Notes: a model not told the origin generated them from the letters alone. 64,000 nucleotides of DNA from Shinella pollutisoli (GCF_024609765.1 NZ_JANFDG010000018.1:1-64000), one strand, 5' to 3'. Shown: positions 6,687-15,507, counted from the first letter of the stretch. Numbers and translations are program-made.

Positions 6687-8282
6687 TTACTCGGCGATGT
6701 CGACACCGTCAAAGCGGTGGATGCCGAGCGGATCCTGGACGAAGCCGGAGACCTTCTTGCTCATCGGAACGACGACGAGCGAGTGGTCGAGCGTATTCCA
6801 GGGCGCCTCGCGCTTGAAGATCACCTGGGCTTCCTCGTAGAGCTTCGTGCGCTCGGCGACGTCGGCGGTTTCCTTCGCCTTGGTCATCAGCGTGTCGAAC
6901 TCCTCGTTGCACCATTGCGCACGGTTGTTGCCGCCGACGGCATCGCAGCCGAGCAGCGTATCGAGGAAGTTGTCCGGGTCGCCGTTGTCGCCGGTCCAGC
7001 CGAGGATGACCGCGCCGTCGCGGGCCTTGTCGGAGGAGAGCTTCAGGTATTCGGCCCATTCGTAGGAGACGATCTCGACCTCGACGCCGATCTTGGCGAG
7101 GTCGGCCTGGATGAGCTCGGCCGCGCGGCGCGCGTTCAGCATGTAGGGACGGGCGACGGGCATCGCCCAGACCTTCATCTTGAGGCCGGAGACGCCGGCC
7201 TCTTCGAGCATCGTCTTGGCCGCTTCCGGATCGTACTTGTCGTCCTCGACGGCGTCGTTATAGGACCACATGGTCGGCGGGATCGGGTTCTTGGCGACGG
7301 TCGCCGAACCCTGGAACACCGCGTCGACGATCGCCTGCTTGTTGACGGCCATGTTGAGGGCCTTGCGGACCTCGACCTTATCGAAGGGCGCGACCAGCGT
7401 GTTGTAGGCGAGGTAGGCGACGTTCAGGCCCTCCTGCTCGAGCACCGTCAGGTTCGGATCGGCCTTGAGATCCGGCACGTCGGCGGCGTTCGGATAGGGC
7501 ATGATGTGGCATTCGCCGGCCTTCAGCTTCTGCGCGCGCACGGCCGCGTCGGTCGTGATCGCGAAGACGAGGTCGTCGACCGGCTGCTTGCCGCCCCAGT
7601 AATCGGCATTGGCCTTGTAGCGGATCGCCGCGTCCGTCTGGTAGGCGACGAAGGTGAAGGGGCCGGTGCCGAGCGGCTGCTGGTTCATCAGCTCCATCTT
7701 GCCGTCGGCCTGCAACTTGTCGGCATATTCCTTGGAGAGGATCGAGGCGAAGTCCATGCCGAGGTTGGCGAGGAACGGCGCCTCGGGGCGCTTCAGCACG
7801 AACTTGACGGTGAGGTCGTCGACCTTCTCGATCTTCTCGATCAGGTCCGGGAAGCCCATGCCGGCGAAGTATTCCCAGGACGCGCCCGCGACATACTTGT
7901 TCCAGGCGTTGTCTTCCTTGTACTGGCGCTCGAAGGAGAAGATGACGTCGTCGGCGTTGAAGTCGCGCGACGGCGTGAAGTAGTCGGTGGACTGGAACTT
8001 GACGCCCGAGCGCAGCTTGAACGTATATTCCTTGCCGTCCGCGGAAACGTCCCAGCTTTCCGCGAGACCCGGCTCGAGCTCCGTGCTGCCGTGCTTGAAC
8101 TCGACGAGGCGGTTGTAGACCGTGCGCGAGGCTGCGTCGAACGTGGTGCCGGCGGTGTAGAGCGCGGGATCGAAGCCTTCCGGCGACCCTTCGGAGCAAT
8201 AGACGAGGGTCTTGGACCAGGCGGCCGATGCCATCACGGAGACAAGCGCCGTCGCCGCGAGAAGAGTAGTCAGCTTTTTCAT
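6687..8282 (-). CDS. dppA: Periplasmic peptide-binding protein, DppA type
   Basis: This 531-residue solute-binding protein of the SBP_bac_5 family has a cleavable signal peptide ending near AAWSKT (residues 1-23). The mature part carries the family motifs VYNRLVEF, AESWDVSADGKEYTFKLRSGVKF and a C-terminal lobe with ILGWTGDNGDPDNF. That last segment and the paired Cys residues (GCDAVGGNNRAQWCN) resemble DppA, which binds dipeptides and in some bacteria haem or 5-aminolevulinate. It is first in the dppABCDF-ridA operon. Start ATG at 8282. Ligand identity is inferred from family membership only. Confidence 0.9.
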   Translation of the reverse strand: MKKLTTLLAATALVSVMASAAWSKTLVYCSEGSPEGFDPALYTAGTTFDAASRTVYNRLVEFKHGSTELEPGLAESWDVSADGKEYTFKLRSGVKFQSTDYFTPSRDFNADDVIFSFERQYKEDNAWNKYVAGASWEYFAGMGFPDLIEKIEKVDDLTVKFVLKRPEAPFLANLGMDFASILSKEYADKLQADGKMELMNQQPLGTGPFTFVAYQTDAAIRYKANADYWGGKQPVDDLVFAITTDAAVRAQKLKAGECHIMPYPNAADVPDLKADPNLTVLEQEGLNVAYLAYNTLVAPFDKVEVRKALNMAVNKQAIVDAVFQGSATVAKNPIPPTMWSYNDAVEDDKYDPEAAKTMLEEAGVSGLKMKVWAMPVARPYMLNARRAAELIQADLAKIGVEVEIVSYEWAEYLKLSSDKARDGAVILGWTGDNGDPDNFLDTLLGCDAVGGNNRAQWCNEEFDTLMTKAKETADVAERTKLYEEAQVIFKREAPWNTLDHSLVVVPMSKKVSGFVQDPLGIHRFDGVDIAE

Positions 8283-8634
8283 CGTGAGCTTCCCAGGTTT
8301 GCTTTATTATCTGTTTTCGGGCGCGGGCACGCGCGAAGGCGCCCCGGCCTTGGGCGGATGGAACGATATTTGCCGCATGAATGCAATAAGTCGGGAAGCG
8401 ATTTTGTCCAAACGGACAAATTCCGCGGGCGTTATCAACCACAACGATTGCCGCCGGAGGAACGGCCCGCCCGATGACCGCCGCGGAAGGCCGCCCCTCG
8501 GATTTTTTTGTCCTTTTGCGGCAAGGACTTGGACGGCGCCGGGGAAAAAATAAAGCCTGTTGCCGCGAAATTGTGGCAAAACGCCTTTGCCGCCGGAAAT
8601 TGCGACGCTAGATTTATCGGCGGGGAGACACCAC
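8283..8634. other. Intergenic region with a TTTGTCC dyad upstream of dppA
   Basis: This 350-base gap separates dppA from the divergent LuxR-type gene. It holds one clear structure, a perfect inverted repeat TTTGTCC (8403-8409) / GGACAAA (8414-8420) with an AAAC spacer, about 125 bases upstream of the dppA start. A related single half TTTGTCC occurs near 8507-8514. I see no supportable gene here. Confidence 0.4.
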
Positions 8635-9345
8635 TTGCCGGTTCTGACGAAACACTATCGAAGATACGACTTCGAAAGCGATCTGGAGAAGGCTCTCAAT
8701 CGCGTCGACTTCTTCCGTATCTTCCATACGATGGCGCTGCGCCACGGCTTCGACCATTTCGGCGTGCTTCACCTGACGAACGAGCACGAGACGAGCCCGC
8801 TGGCAAGCCGCCTCGTGCTGCACGACCTGCCGGCCGGCCTCGCCGAGACCTACGACAAGCGCCACCGCCTGAACGACTCCGCCCTCTTCAGGAGCTTCTA
8901 CAGGTCGACGATCCCGACGGTGTGGCGCGCCGACGACGCGGCGGACGAAGGCGGGGCGGATTTCACCGGCCAGATCGGCTTCGACCTGATTCTTTCGATC
9001 CCCGTCCATGCGGTCAACGGCACGCGCTACGTCGTGCTCTTCCTCGGCGACGGCGAGGACATCAGCCGGACGAAGCATCTGGAGATCGCCTACGAGGCCA
9101 ACTGCGCCTTCGACTACTTCCACCGCCAGGTGCTCGCCAACAAGGCCGGCATGGGGCTGACGCCGCGGGAGACGGAGATCCTGCGCTGGATTTCCTACGG
9201 CAAGACGGCCAGCGAGATCGCCCTCATCGTCTCCGTGTCCGAGCATACGGTCAATTCGCACACCGCCACCATCCTCAAGAAGCTCGACGTGGTGAACCGC
9301 ACGCAGATGGTGGCCAAGGCGATCCGCGAGCAGATCATCCAGTGA
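8635..9345 (+). CDS. LuxR-family transcriptional regulator (autoinducer-binding type)
   Basis: This 236-residue regulator has an N-terminal autoinducer-binding-like domain (residues about 15-160, with LNDSALF and PTVWRAD at the positions of the conserved Asp and Trp). The C-terminal LuxR helix-turn-helix (about 172-232) reads LTPRETEILRWISYGKTASE and SEHTVNSHTATILKKL. I chose TTG at 8635 because GGGGAG lies 7 bases upstream and it gives the usual length. A TTG at 8560 is an alternative. No luxI synthase gene is present, so it may be a LuxR solo or may respond to another ligand. Confidence 0.8.
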   Translation: MPVLTKHYRRYDFESDLEKALNRVDFFRIFHTMALRHGFDHFGVLHLTNEHETSPLASRLVLHDLPAGLAETYDKRHRLNDSALFRSFYRSTIPTVWRADDAADEGGADFTGQIGFDLILSIPVHAVNGTRYVVLFLGDGEDISRTKHLEIAYEANCAFDYFHRQVLANKAGMGLTPRETEILRWISYGKTASEIALIVSVSEHTVNSHTATILKKLDVVNRTQMVAKAIREQIIQ

Positions 9346-9491
9346 TCGTCAAGGGCACGAGGATTCTTCCGGATAGCAGAGTTAGGGACTTGTTTATATT
9401 AGCAGGCTGAATGACAGTAACGGCGGCCCGCAGGCGAGAGACGCGGCGGACCGGCGACGGCCCCAGCGATGCAACCAGGTTCAGTACCCAC

Positions 9492-9899
9492 ATGGCAGCG
9501 ACAGTCCATATCCTGCTCGTCGACGACGATCCCGCCGAAGACGTCATCCTGCGCGCGCTGATGCGCAAGGTGACGAGCTATGCCATCGAGCTGCACTATG
9601 TCGAGACGGTCGAGGCGGCGCTCGCCTTCATCCGCGCGTCGGGGGCGAAGCTGGACATGATCCTGATGGACAACCGCCTTCAGCCGCAGGCGGACTTCCG
9701 CGAAACCGTTCCGGAACTGCGGCGCGCCGGCTATATCGGCCCGGTGGGCGTGATCTCGTCGTCGATCAGCGACGCCTATTTCCAGAAGATCGACGACTAC
9801 GGCGTCGACTTCCGCATCGACAAGGCGGAACTCGACCCGACGGCCATCGAGTTCATCCTGCAGGAATACGTGAACCGGCAGGTCAATACCGGGGAGTGA
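9492..9899 (+). CDS. Single-domain response regulator
   Basis: This is a receiver domain of about 135 residues with no output domain. It shows the acidic cluster LLVDDDPAED, the acceptor Asp in MILMDNRLQP and a Lys in FRIDKAEL. The usual Thr/Ser switch region reads GVISSSISD. Such stand-alone receivers act by protein interaction or in phosphorelays. The start is uncertain: ATG at 9492 begins just before the receiver fold, while an in-frame ATG at 9411 would add 27 non-conserved residues; neither has a strong ribosome binding site. It follows the LuxR gene on the same strand and may be co-transcribed. Confidence 0.75.
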   Translation: MAATVHILLVDDDPAEDVILRALMRKVTSYAIELHYVETVEAALAFIRASGAKLDMILMDNRLQPQADFRETVPELRRAGYIGPVGVISSSISDAYFQKIDDYGVDFRIDKAELDPTAIEFILQEYVNRQVNTGE

Positions 9900-9921
9900 C
9901 CGGCGGCGATCAGGCCGCCGG
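9900..9921. terminator. Convergent terminator between the receiver gene and rirA
   Basis: CCGGCGGC (9900-9907) pairs with GCCGCCGG (9914-9921). The hairpin overlaps the rirA stop codon, directly after the receiver gene stop. Confidence 0.5.
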
Positions 9922-10374
9922 CTTGTGCGCGGAGGCCGGGTTCTCTAGGCCGAGCAGCGCGCCGATGTGCGGGCGGGCACGGACGAGGTCGTCGATCGAA
10001 TATTGCTGCAGCACCTCGAAGAAGGCGTTCAGCGCCTTGCGGAGCGCCGCATTCAGCCCGCAGCTGTCGACCAGCGGGCAATCGATGTCACCGGCCTCGA
10101 AACATTCGGCCATGGCGAAGGAATCCTCCGTCACGCGCACGACGTCGAACAGCGTGATGTCGGTGGCGGGCTTGGGAAGCCGCACACCGCCGTTGCGGCC
10201 GCGCACCGTCTCGATCAGCCCCGCCCGCGACAGCGGCTGGAGGATCTTGAAGAGGAACAGCTCCGAGACGCCGTAAGCCTTGGCGATTTCGGGAATGCGG
10301 CTGAGCTTGTCCCCGTTCGCCGCGCAATACATCAACATGCGCACGGCATAGTTGGTTTGTTTCGTCAGACGCAT
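9910..10374 (-). CDS. rirA: Rhizobial iron regulator RirA
   Basis: This 154-residue Rrf2-family regulator begins MRLTKQTNYAVRMLMYCAAN and carries three Cys at 91, 99 and 105 (ECFEAGDIDCPLVDSC), the iron-sulphur ligands known for RirA. RirA is the global iron repressor of Rhizobiaceae: with its cluster assembled it represses iron uptake genes, and under iron limitation the cluster degrades. The winged helix lies in residues 1-60. It is divergent from an iron-binding protein gene, with a palindrome resembling an iron-responsive operator between them, consistent with control of that gene and possibly of itself. Confidence 0.93.
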   Translation of the reverse strand: MRLTKQTNYAVRMLMYCAANGDKLSRIPEIAKAYGVSELFLFKILQPLSRAGLIETVRGRNGGVRLPKPATDITLFDVVRVTEDSFAMAECFEAGDIDCPLVDSCGLNAALRKALNAFFEVLQQYSIDDLVRARPHIGALLGLENPASAHKPAA

Positions 10375-10429
10375 TTTGGGCTCCGAATCCTGTTTTTCCA
10401 GGTTTTAAGACATATAGGACGGATTGCAG

Positions 10430-10447
10430 TTTTGAACAATTCCAAAA
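10430..10447. promoter_or_regulatory. Candidate iron-responsive operator (RirA box)
   Basis: TTTTGAACAATTCCAAAA is an 18-bp near-palindrome, with six of eight arm positions paired around a central AA. It closely resembles the iron-responsive operators bound by RirA in Rhizobium and Agrobacterium. It lies 56 bases upstream of rirA and about 110 bases upstream of the divergent iron-binding protein gene. Confidence 0.65.
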
Positions 10448-10555
10448 AAGCAGAAAATCACATTCATGTTATGCCAGCTTGGCGCGGTTGACTGGCAAGG
10501 GCAAGCCTTTAAACAGGAGTTTAGCAGTTAAGAATAAATCCACCAGGAGGACCCG

Positions 10556-11599
10556 ATGCGACTGCTCAAGACCCCCCTTGCCACACTTGCCCTTGCGACC
10601 GCCGGCCTGGCGCTTGCCGTTCCGGCCCATGCCGACGGGGAAGTCAACATCTACTCCTACCGCCAGCCCGACCTGATCAAGCCGCTGCTCGACGAATTCA
10701 CCAAGGAGACCGGCATCACGACGAACGTGCTGTTCCTCGACAAGGGTCTCGTCGAACGCATCCAGGCCGAAGGCGCCAATTCGCCGGCCGACGTGATCCT
10801 GACGGTCGACATCGCCCGCCTGACGGAGGCCGAGGAAGGCGGCGTGACGCAGCCGCTCGTCAACGACATCGTCAACAAGGACATTCCCGAGCACTATCGC
10901 GATCCGGAAGGCCACTGGTTCGGCCTGACGACGCGCGGGCGCGTGGTCTATGCCTCGAAGGAACGCGTCACGCAGGATGCGATCACCTACGAGGAGCTCG
11001 CCGATCCGAAATGGAAGGGCAAGATCTGCACGCGCGACGGCCAGCATTCCTACAACATCGGCCTCATCGCCTCGATGATCGCCCATCACGGCGAGGCCAA
11101 GACCGAGGAATGGCTGCGCGGCGTGAAGAACAACCTCGCCCGCAAGCCCGACGGCGGCGACCGCGACCAGGCCAAGGCGATCATGGCCGGCGAATGCGAC
11201 GTCGCGCTCGGCAATTCCTACTATGTCGGCCTGATGATGACCAACGAGAAGGAACCGGAGCAGAAGGACTGGGCGGCCGCCATCAAGGTGCTCTTCCCCA
11301 ACAACGACGACCGCGGCACGCACGTGAACATCTCCGGCATGGCGCTCGCCAAGAACGCGCCGAACAAGGACAATGCCGTCAAGCTGATGGAATTCCTGTC
11401 CTCCGGCACCGCGCAGAAGATCTATGCCGAGCAGGTGTACGAATATCCGGTGCTGCCGGGCGCCGAGCCCTCGGAGATCGTGAAATCCTTCGGCCCCATC
11501 AAGCCCGACACGCTGTCGCTCTCCGACATCGCGGCCAACCGCAAGACGGCCTCCGAGCTGGTCGACAAGGTCGGCTTCAACGACGGCCCGGAAACGTAA
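10556..11599 (+). CDS. fbpA: Iron(III) ABC transporter periplasmic binding protein
   Basis: This 347-residue binding protein has a signal peptide cut after AVPAHA (residues 1-26), followed by the FbpA/FutA-type start VNIYSYRQPDLIKPLLDEF. Tyr-rich segments such as GNSYYVGLMM supply the iron-binding tyrosines of this family. The ATG at 10556 follows CAGGAGG. It is divergent from rirA and under a candidate RirA operator, which strongly suggests iron uptake. No permease or ATPase gene follows; a two-domain permease of the same transporter class lies at 28.4-30.1 kb. A GC hairpin with a T-rich tail ends the gene. Confidence 0.87.
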   Translation: MRLLKTPLATLALATAGLALAVPAHADGEVNIYSYRQPDLIKPLLDEFTKETGITTNVLFLDKGLVERIQAEGANSPADVILTVDIARLTEAEEGGVTQPLVNDIVNKDIPEHYRDPEGHWFGLTTRGRVVYASKERVTQDAITYEELADPKWKGKICTRDGQHSYNIGLIASMIAHHGEAKTEEWLRGVKNNLARKPDGGDRDQAKAIMAGECDVALGNSYYVGLMMTNEKEPEQKDWAAAIKVLFPNNDDRGTHVNISGMALAKNAPNKDNAVKLMEFLSSGTAQKIYAEQVYEYPVLPGAEPSEIVKSFGPIKPDTLSLSDIAANRKTASELVDKVGFNDGPET

Positions 11600-11629
11600 G
11601 CTTCCGTTTCCCCTTCGACGCGTCCTGCG

Positions 11630-11651
11630 ACGGCGGCCTCCGGGCCGCCGT
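11630..11651 (+). terminator. Intrinsic terminator after fbpA
   Basis: ACGGCGGCC, a TCCG loop and GGCCGCCGT form a perfect 9-bp stem followed by TTCCGTTTC. It sits between the convergent fbpA and M48 peptidase genes. Confidence 0.65.
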
Positions 11652-11658
11652 TTCCGTT

Positions 11659-12735
11659 TCATTGCCGGTCGGGCGCCGACTGGCCGGAGAGGATGCGGGC
11701 GTAGTCGAGGATCTCCTTGCGGCGCTCGGGCGTTCCGGGATGGGTCGAGAGCATGCTGGTGCCGGAACGGTCGCCGAGCTTCTCCTCGAGCAGCGTGAAG
11801 AAGCGGGCGATGGCCGCTGGATCGAAGCCGGCCTTCGCCATCAGCTCGACGGAGCGGCGGTCGGCCGCAGCCTCGGCGGCGCGGGAATAGGAGAGCGCGA
11901 CGAGGCCGCCGCCCTGCACCAGCACGTCCTCCACGCCGGAGCCGACGTCGCCCGCGATCAGCATGATGAGGCCGGCCATGCCGGCCGCGCGATAGAGCTG
12001 GCGCAGGCTGTGCTCCAGCTCGACATGGCCGATCTCGTGCGCCAGCACGCCGACGATCATCTCGGTGTCGTCGCCGGCGAGCGTCACGAGCTGGTCGGTG
12101 ACGACGAGCGTGCCGTCCGGCAGCGCGAAGGCGTTCGGACCTATCGCGCCGCCGTCGCGGAAGTTCAGCGTATAGCCCGCCTCCCCGCGCGGCGAGAGGG
12201 CGGCGATGCGGGCGAAGCCGTCGGCGATCTCCCGCCGCTTCGCCTCCGGCAGCCGGGTCGGCGAGAATGTGGTGGCGTCCAGCGCCTCCATCGTGCCCTT
12301 CGCCATGAGCTCCGGCACCACCGGCGGCGTCACCCGGACGGCGACCTCGACGAGGAGCGGCACCCCGAAGCGGTAGATCGCACCCCCGAGCACGAAGGCG
12401 GCGAGCACGACCACCACGAGCCGCAGCCGGAACTGCTCCAGCCAGTGGACGAGGCCGGCCCCGCCCCTGCCGTTTGCCGCCAGGTAGCGGTCGATGCCGT
12501 CATTGTCCCAGGTCTCGAAGACGGAGCCGTCGGAAAAGGTGATACGACGGGGAATGGAACCGACGCGGGCGGAAATCTCCGCCCGGTCCGCCGGCGCCTC
12601 GGCAAGCGGCGTGCCGCCGGCCTCCGGCACGGCGGCAAGGCGGCCGCTCCTGTCGACCAGCCTTGCGGCGACCGACCGGCTGGAACCGGCCGGATGCCAG
12701 TCTCCGCCGGCGATCGCCCTTTCTTCAGAAGCCAA
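11659..12735 (-). CDS. M48 family metallopeptidase
   Basis: This membrane-anchored zinc peptidase of about 358 residues has one membrane helix (about 105-128) and then a catalytic domain with the zinc motif HEIGHVELEH. A downstream Glu/Asp region (SRAAEAAADRRSVELM) supplies the third ligand. The family includes HtpX, BepA/LoiP and Oma1-type envelope quality-control proteases. The N-terminal 90 residues, with a TFSDGSVFETWDND stretch, are not typical of HtpX. It starts at TTG (12735), preceded by GGAAGG, and overlaps the end of the DUF898 gene by 11 bases, so the two are translationally coupled. Confidence 0.85.
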   Translation of the reverse strand: MASEERAIAGGDWHPAGSSRSVAARLVDRSGRLAAVPEAGGTPLAEAPADRAEISARVGSIPRRITFSDGSVFETWDNDGIDRYLAANGRGGAGLVHWLEQFRLRLVVVVLAAFVLGGAIYRFGVPLLVEVAVRVTPPVVPELMAKGTMEALDATTFSPTRLPEAKRREIADGFARIAALSPRGEAGYTLNFRDGGAIGPNAFALPDGTLVVTDQLVTLAGDDTEMIVGVLAHEIGHVELEHSLRQLYRAAGMAGLIMLIAGDVGSGVEDVLVQGGGLVALSYSRAAEAAADRRSVELMAKAGFDPAAIARFFTLLEEKLGDRSGTSMLSTHPGTPERRKEILDYARILSGQSAPDRQ

Positions 12736-13828
12736 AATCGAACCCTTCCAGATCCATGAACTCGGCGCCGATGGCCGATCCCTGCGCCTCGATCCGCGCG
12801 AACAGCTCGCCGACGTCGCCGGCGAAGGTAACGCCGGTATGCTCCCACGTATAGCGCGCCATGCGCACCGCCGCCCAGGGCCGCATCAGGCCGAAGGTGA
12901 TCAGCGTGACGATGACGTTGGTGACGGCGATCCAGGTATAGCGCCGGCGGGAGAGGTCGCTCATGAGCCGATGCTGGCCGTCGAAGGTGGTGGCGGACCA
13001 GGTGATGTTGCGCACGCCCGCGCGGTAGAAGAGCCCCGCGACGGCGAAGGTGACGAACAGCACGACATAGCCGGCGACGAGGCTGGTGATGAGCGGCACC
13101 TGCTGCTCGGGCGTGACCGCGCCGGGGGTCTCGATCGCCGCCAGGATCGTCGGCAGGTTCGCCACGACGAGGAAGGCGATGATCGCGAGGCCGACGAGGG
13201 CGATCAGCAGCGACAGGAGCCACGACTTGTAGAGAGGCCCGAGCCGCGGGTCCGTGTCGAAGGCCTTGCCGCCGTAGCGCAGGTTGGAGCCGATGTAGCG
13301 GCCGACCCAGCGGCTTGCGAGCGGCGACAGGATGCCGAGCGTGATGACGGCGAGCAGGCCGCCGAGGATGAAGGCCTTGAAGGCGCCGCCGGCGGTGCCG
13401 ACGAAATCGAAGCGGACGTTGCGGTAGCTCGTCACGCGGGCGCTGAAGCGCAGGCCCTTGGCGACGAGCCACGGCAGGGCGACGAGGATGACGATCGTCG
13501 GCAGGAGGACAAGGATCGGCACGAGGGCGGCGATGACGTTGAGCACGATTAGGCCGCCGAGCACGATCAGGCGGCCGATCAGGATCTGCAGGCCGCGGGC
13601 ATGATACTCGAAGGCGCGGCCGAGCAGCACCGTGTTGCCGAAGAAGTAGCGGTTGCGCCGCACCTTGGCCCAGGCGGAGTAGATGCCGAGCGTGATGATC
13701 GTCAAAAGCACGTTGACGATCCAGATGCCGAAATATTCCGACGCCTTGCCGGTGAACGCGACGCGATGAAAACCGCCGGCCTGCCCGGGCACCGACCCGG
13801 ACGGCTGCGAAGTTCCTGCCAAAGACAT
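12725..13828 (-). CDS. DUF898 (YjgN) family membrane protein
   Basis: This polytopic membrane protein of 367 residues has two DUF898 repeats, each marked by a LGIYSAWAKVRRNRYF- or FGLMRPWAAVRMARYTW-type motif, near residues 44-62 and 320-338. Around them are about eight hydrophobic segments. Function is unknown for the family. In Rhizobiales it commonly precedes an M48 peptidase as here, which suggests that the pair act together in envelope maintenance; that is inference from context. The ATG at 13828 is used, as upstream in-frame codons are Arg/Gly-rich and non-conserved. Confidence 0.82.
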   Translation of the reverse strand: MSLAGTSQPSGSVPGQAGGFHRVAFTGKASEYFGIWIVNVLLTIITLGIYSAWAKVRRNRYFFGNTVLLGRAFEYHARGLQILIGRLIVLGGLIVLNVIAALVPILVLLPTIVILVALPWLVAKGLRFSARVTSYRNVRFDFVGTAGGAFKAFILGGLLAVITLGILSPLASRWVGRYIGSNLRYGGKAFDTDPRLGPLYKSWLLSLLIALVGLAIIAFLVVANLPTILAAIETPGAVTPEQQVPLITSLVAGYVVLFVTFAVAGLFYRAGVRNITWSATTFDGQHRLMSDLSRRRYTWIAVTNVIVTLITFGLMRPWAAVRMARYTWEHTGVTFAGDVGELFARIEAQGSAIGAEFMDLEGFDFGF

Positions 13829-13918
13829 GCCTTGCCCCCTTCTGTGCTGCAGATGCCGACCGGGTAACGGCCCGGCCCGCGCCCCTATTCTTCGGCTCCG
13901 CAAAAAGGCTGCAAGCAA

Positions 13919-13944
13919 AAAGGGCTCCCGCCGGGGAGCCCTTT
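13919..13944 (-). terminator. Intrinsic terminator of mmsA
   Basis: AAAGGGCTCCC and GGGAGCCCTTT form a perfect 11-bp stem with a 4-base loop, followed on the minus strand by TTTTTGC. It begins 22 bases after the mmsA stop. Confidence 0.85.
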
Positions 13945-13966
13945 CCGAAAAGCTGCGGAAAACCGC

Positions 13967-15463
13967 TTACTTCATCGTCGGCATGACGAACTCGGCGCCG
14001 TCCTTGATGCCCGAGGGCCAGCGGCTCGTCACCGTCTTGGTGCGCGACCAGAACTTGATCGAGTCGGTGCCGTACTGGTTGAGGTCGCCGAAGGACGAGG
14101 CCTTCCAGCCGCCGAAGGAATGGTAGGCGAGCGGGACCGGGATCGGCACGTTGATGCCGACCATGCCGATGTTGATGCGGCTGGCGAAGTCGCGCGCGGC
14201 GTCGCCGTCGCGGGTGTAGATGGCGACGCCGTTGCCGTATTCGTGTTTCATCGGCAGCGACAGCGCTTCCTCATAGTTCTTCGCGCGCACGACGGAGAGG
14301 ACGGGGCCGAAGATCTCGGTCTTGTAGATCTCCATGTCCGGCGTGACGTGGTCGAACAGGCAGCCGCCGAGGAAGAAGCCGTCCTCGTAGCCCTGGAGCT
14401 TGAAGCCGCGGCCGTCGACGAGGAGCTTCGCGCCCTCTTCCACGCCCTTGTCGATGAGGCCGGTGACGCGGGCCTTGGCTTCCTTCGTGACGAGCGGGCC
14501 CATGTCGGCCTTGTCGTCGGTATAGGGGCCGATGCGCAGGCTCTCGACCTTCGGCACCAGCTTCTCGACGAGGCGGTTCGCCGTTTCCTCGCCGACGGGA
14601 ACGGCGACGGAGACCGCCATGCAGCGCTCGCCGGCCGCGCCGTAGCCCGCGCCCATCAGCGCGTTCACGGCCTGGTCGAGGTCGGCGTCGGGCATGATGA
14701 TCATGTGGTTCTTGGCGCCGCCGAAGGTCTGGACGCGCTTGCCGTTCGCCGCCGCCGTGCCGTAGACGTAGCGCGCGATCGGCGTCGAGCCGACGAAGGA
14801 GACGCCGCCGATGTCCGGATGGGCCAGGATGCCGTCGACCGCGCTCTTGTCGCCGTTGACGACGTTGAGGACGCCCTTCGGCAGGCCGGCCTCGATCATC
14901 AGCTCGGCAAGGCGGATCGGAACGGACGGATCGCGCTCGGAGGGCTTGAGGATGAAGGCGTTGCCGCAGGCGATCGCCGGGGCGAACATCCACATCGGGA
15001 TCATGGCCGGGAAGTTAAACGGCGTGATGCCGGCGCCGATGCCGACCGGCTGGCGGATCGAGTACATGTCGATGCCGGGGCCGGCGCCCTCGGTGAACTC
15101 GCTCTTGGAGAGGTGCGGGATGCCGATGACGAACTCGCAGACTTCCAGGCCGCGGATGACGTCGCCCTTGGCGTCGTCGAAGGTCTTGCCGTGCTCGCTG
15201 GAGAGCAGCGTGGCGAGCTCGTCCATGTTCTGGTTGAGGAGGTCGACGAACTTCATGAAGACGCGGGCGCGGCGCTGCGGGTTGGTGGCGGCCCAGGCCG
15301 GCTGCGCGGCGAGAGCGGCGTCGACGGCGGCCTGCAGCTCCTCGGCGTTGGCCAGCGATACCTTCGCCTGAACCTCGCCGGTCGCGGGGTTGTAGACGTT
15401 CGAGGTGCGGCCGCTCCTGCCGGCCACCCGTTCGCCGTTGATGAAATGCCCGATCTCACGCAT
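13967..15463 (-). CDS. mmsA: CoA-acylating methylmalonate-semialdehyde dehydrogenase
   Basis: This 498-residue aldehyde dehydrogenase converts methylmalonate or malonate semialdehyde to propionyl- or acetyl-CoA with NAD+, the last step of valine and myo-inositol breakdown (also called iolA). The catalytic Cys lies in GAAGERCMAVSVAVPVG, with NAD-binding segments GITPFNFPAMIPMWM and FVGSTPIARYVYG. Length and the N-terminal MREIGHFINGERVAG are standard for MmsA. It is divergent from a LysR-type gene with an inverted repeat between them, so that regulator probably controls it. A strong terminator follows. Confidence 0.93.
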   Translation of the reverse strand: MREIGHFINGERVAGRSGRTSNVYNPATGEVQAKVSLANAEELQAAVDAALAAQPAWAATNPQRRARVFMKFVDLLNQNMDELATLLSSEHGKTFDDAKGDVIRGLEVCEFVIGIPHLSKSEFTEGAGPGIDMYSIRQPVGIGAGITPFNFPAMIPMWMFAPAIACGNAFILKPSERDPSVPIRLAELMIEAGLPKGVLNVVNGDKSAVDGILAHPDIGGVSFVGSTPIARYVYGTAAANGKRVQTFGGAKNHMIIMPDADLDQAVNALMGAGYGAAGERCMAVSVAVPVGEETANRLVEKLVPKVESLRIGPYTDDKADMGPLVTKEAKARVTGLIDKGVEEGAKLLVDGRGFKLQGYEDGFFLGGCLFDHVTPDMEIYKTEIFGPVLSVVRAKNYEEALSLPMKHEYGNGVAIYTRDGDAARDFASRINIGMVGINVPIPVPLAYHSFGGWKASSFGDLNQYGTDSIKFWSRTKTVTSRWPSGIKDGAEFVMPTMK

Positions 15464-15507
15464 TGGGAAGTCCTCCGTTGATGTGGGCGGATCATCGCAC
15501 TACGATT

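Noticed and set aside
8508-9410. A 300-codon plus-strand frame across the LuxR-type gene
   Set aside because: It is out of phase with the LuxR frame, which has intact helix-turn-helix and ligand domains.
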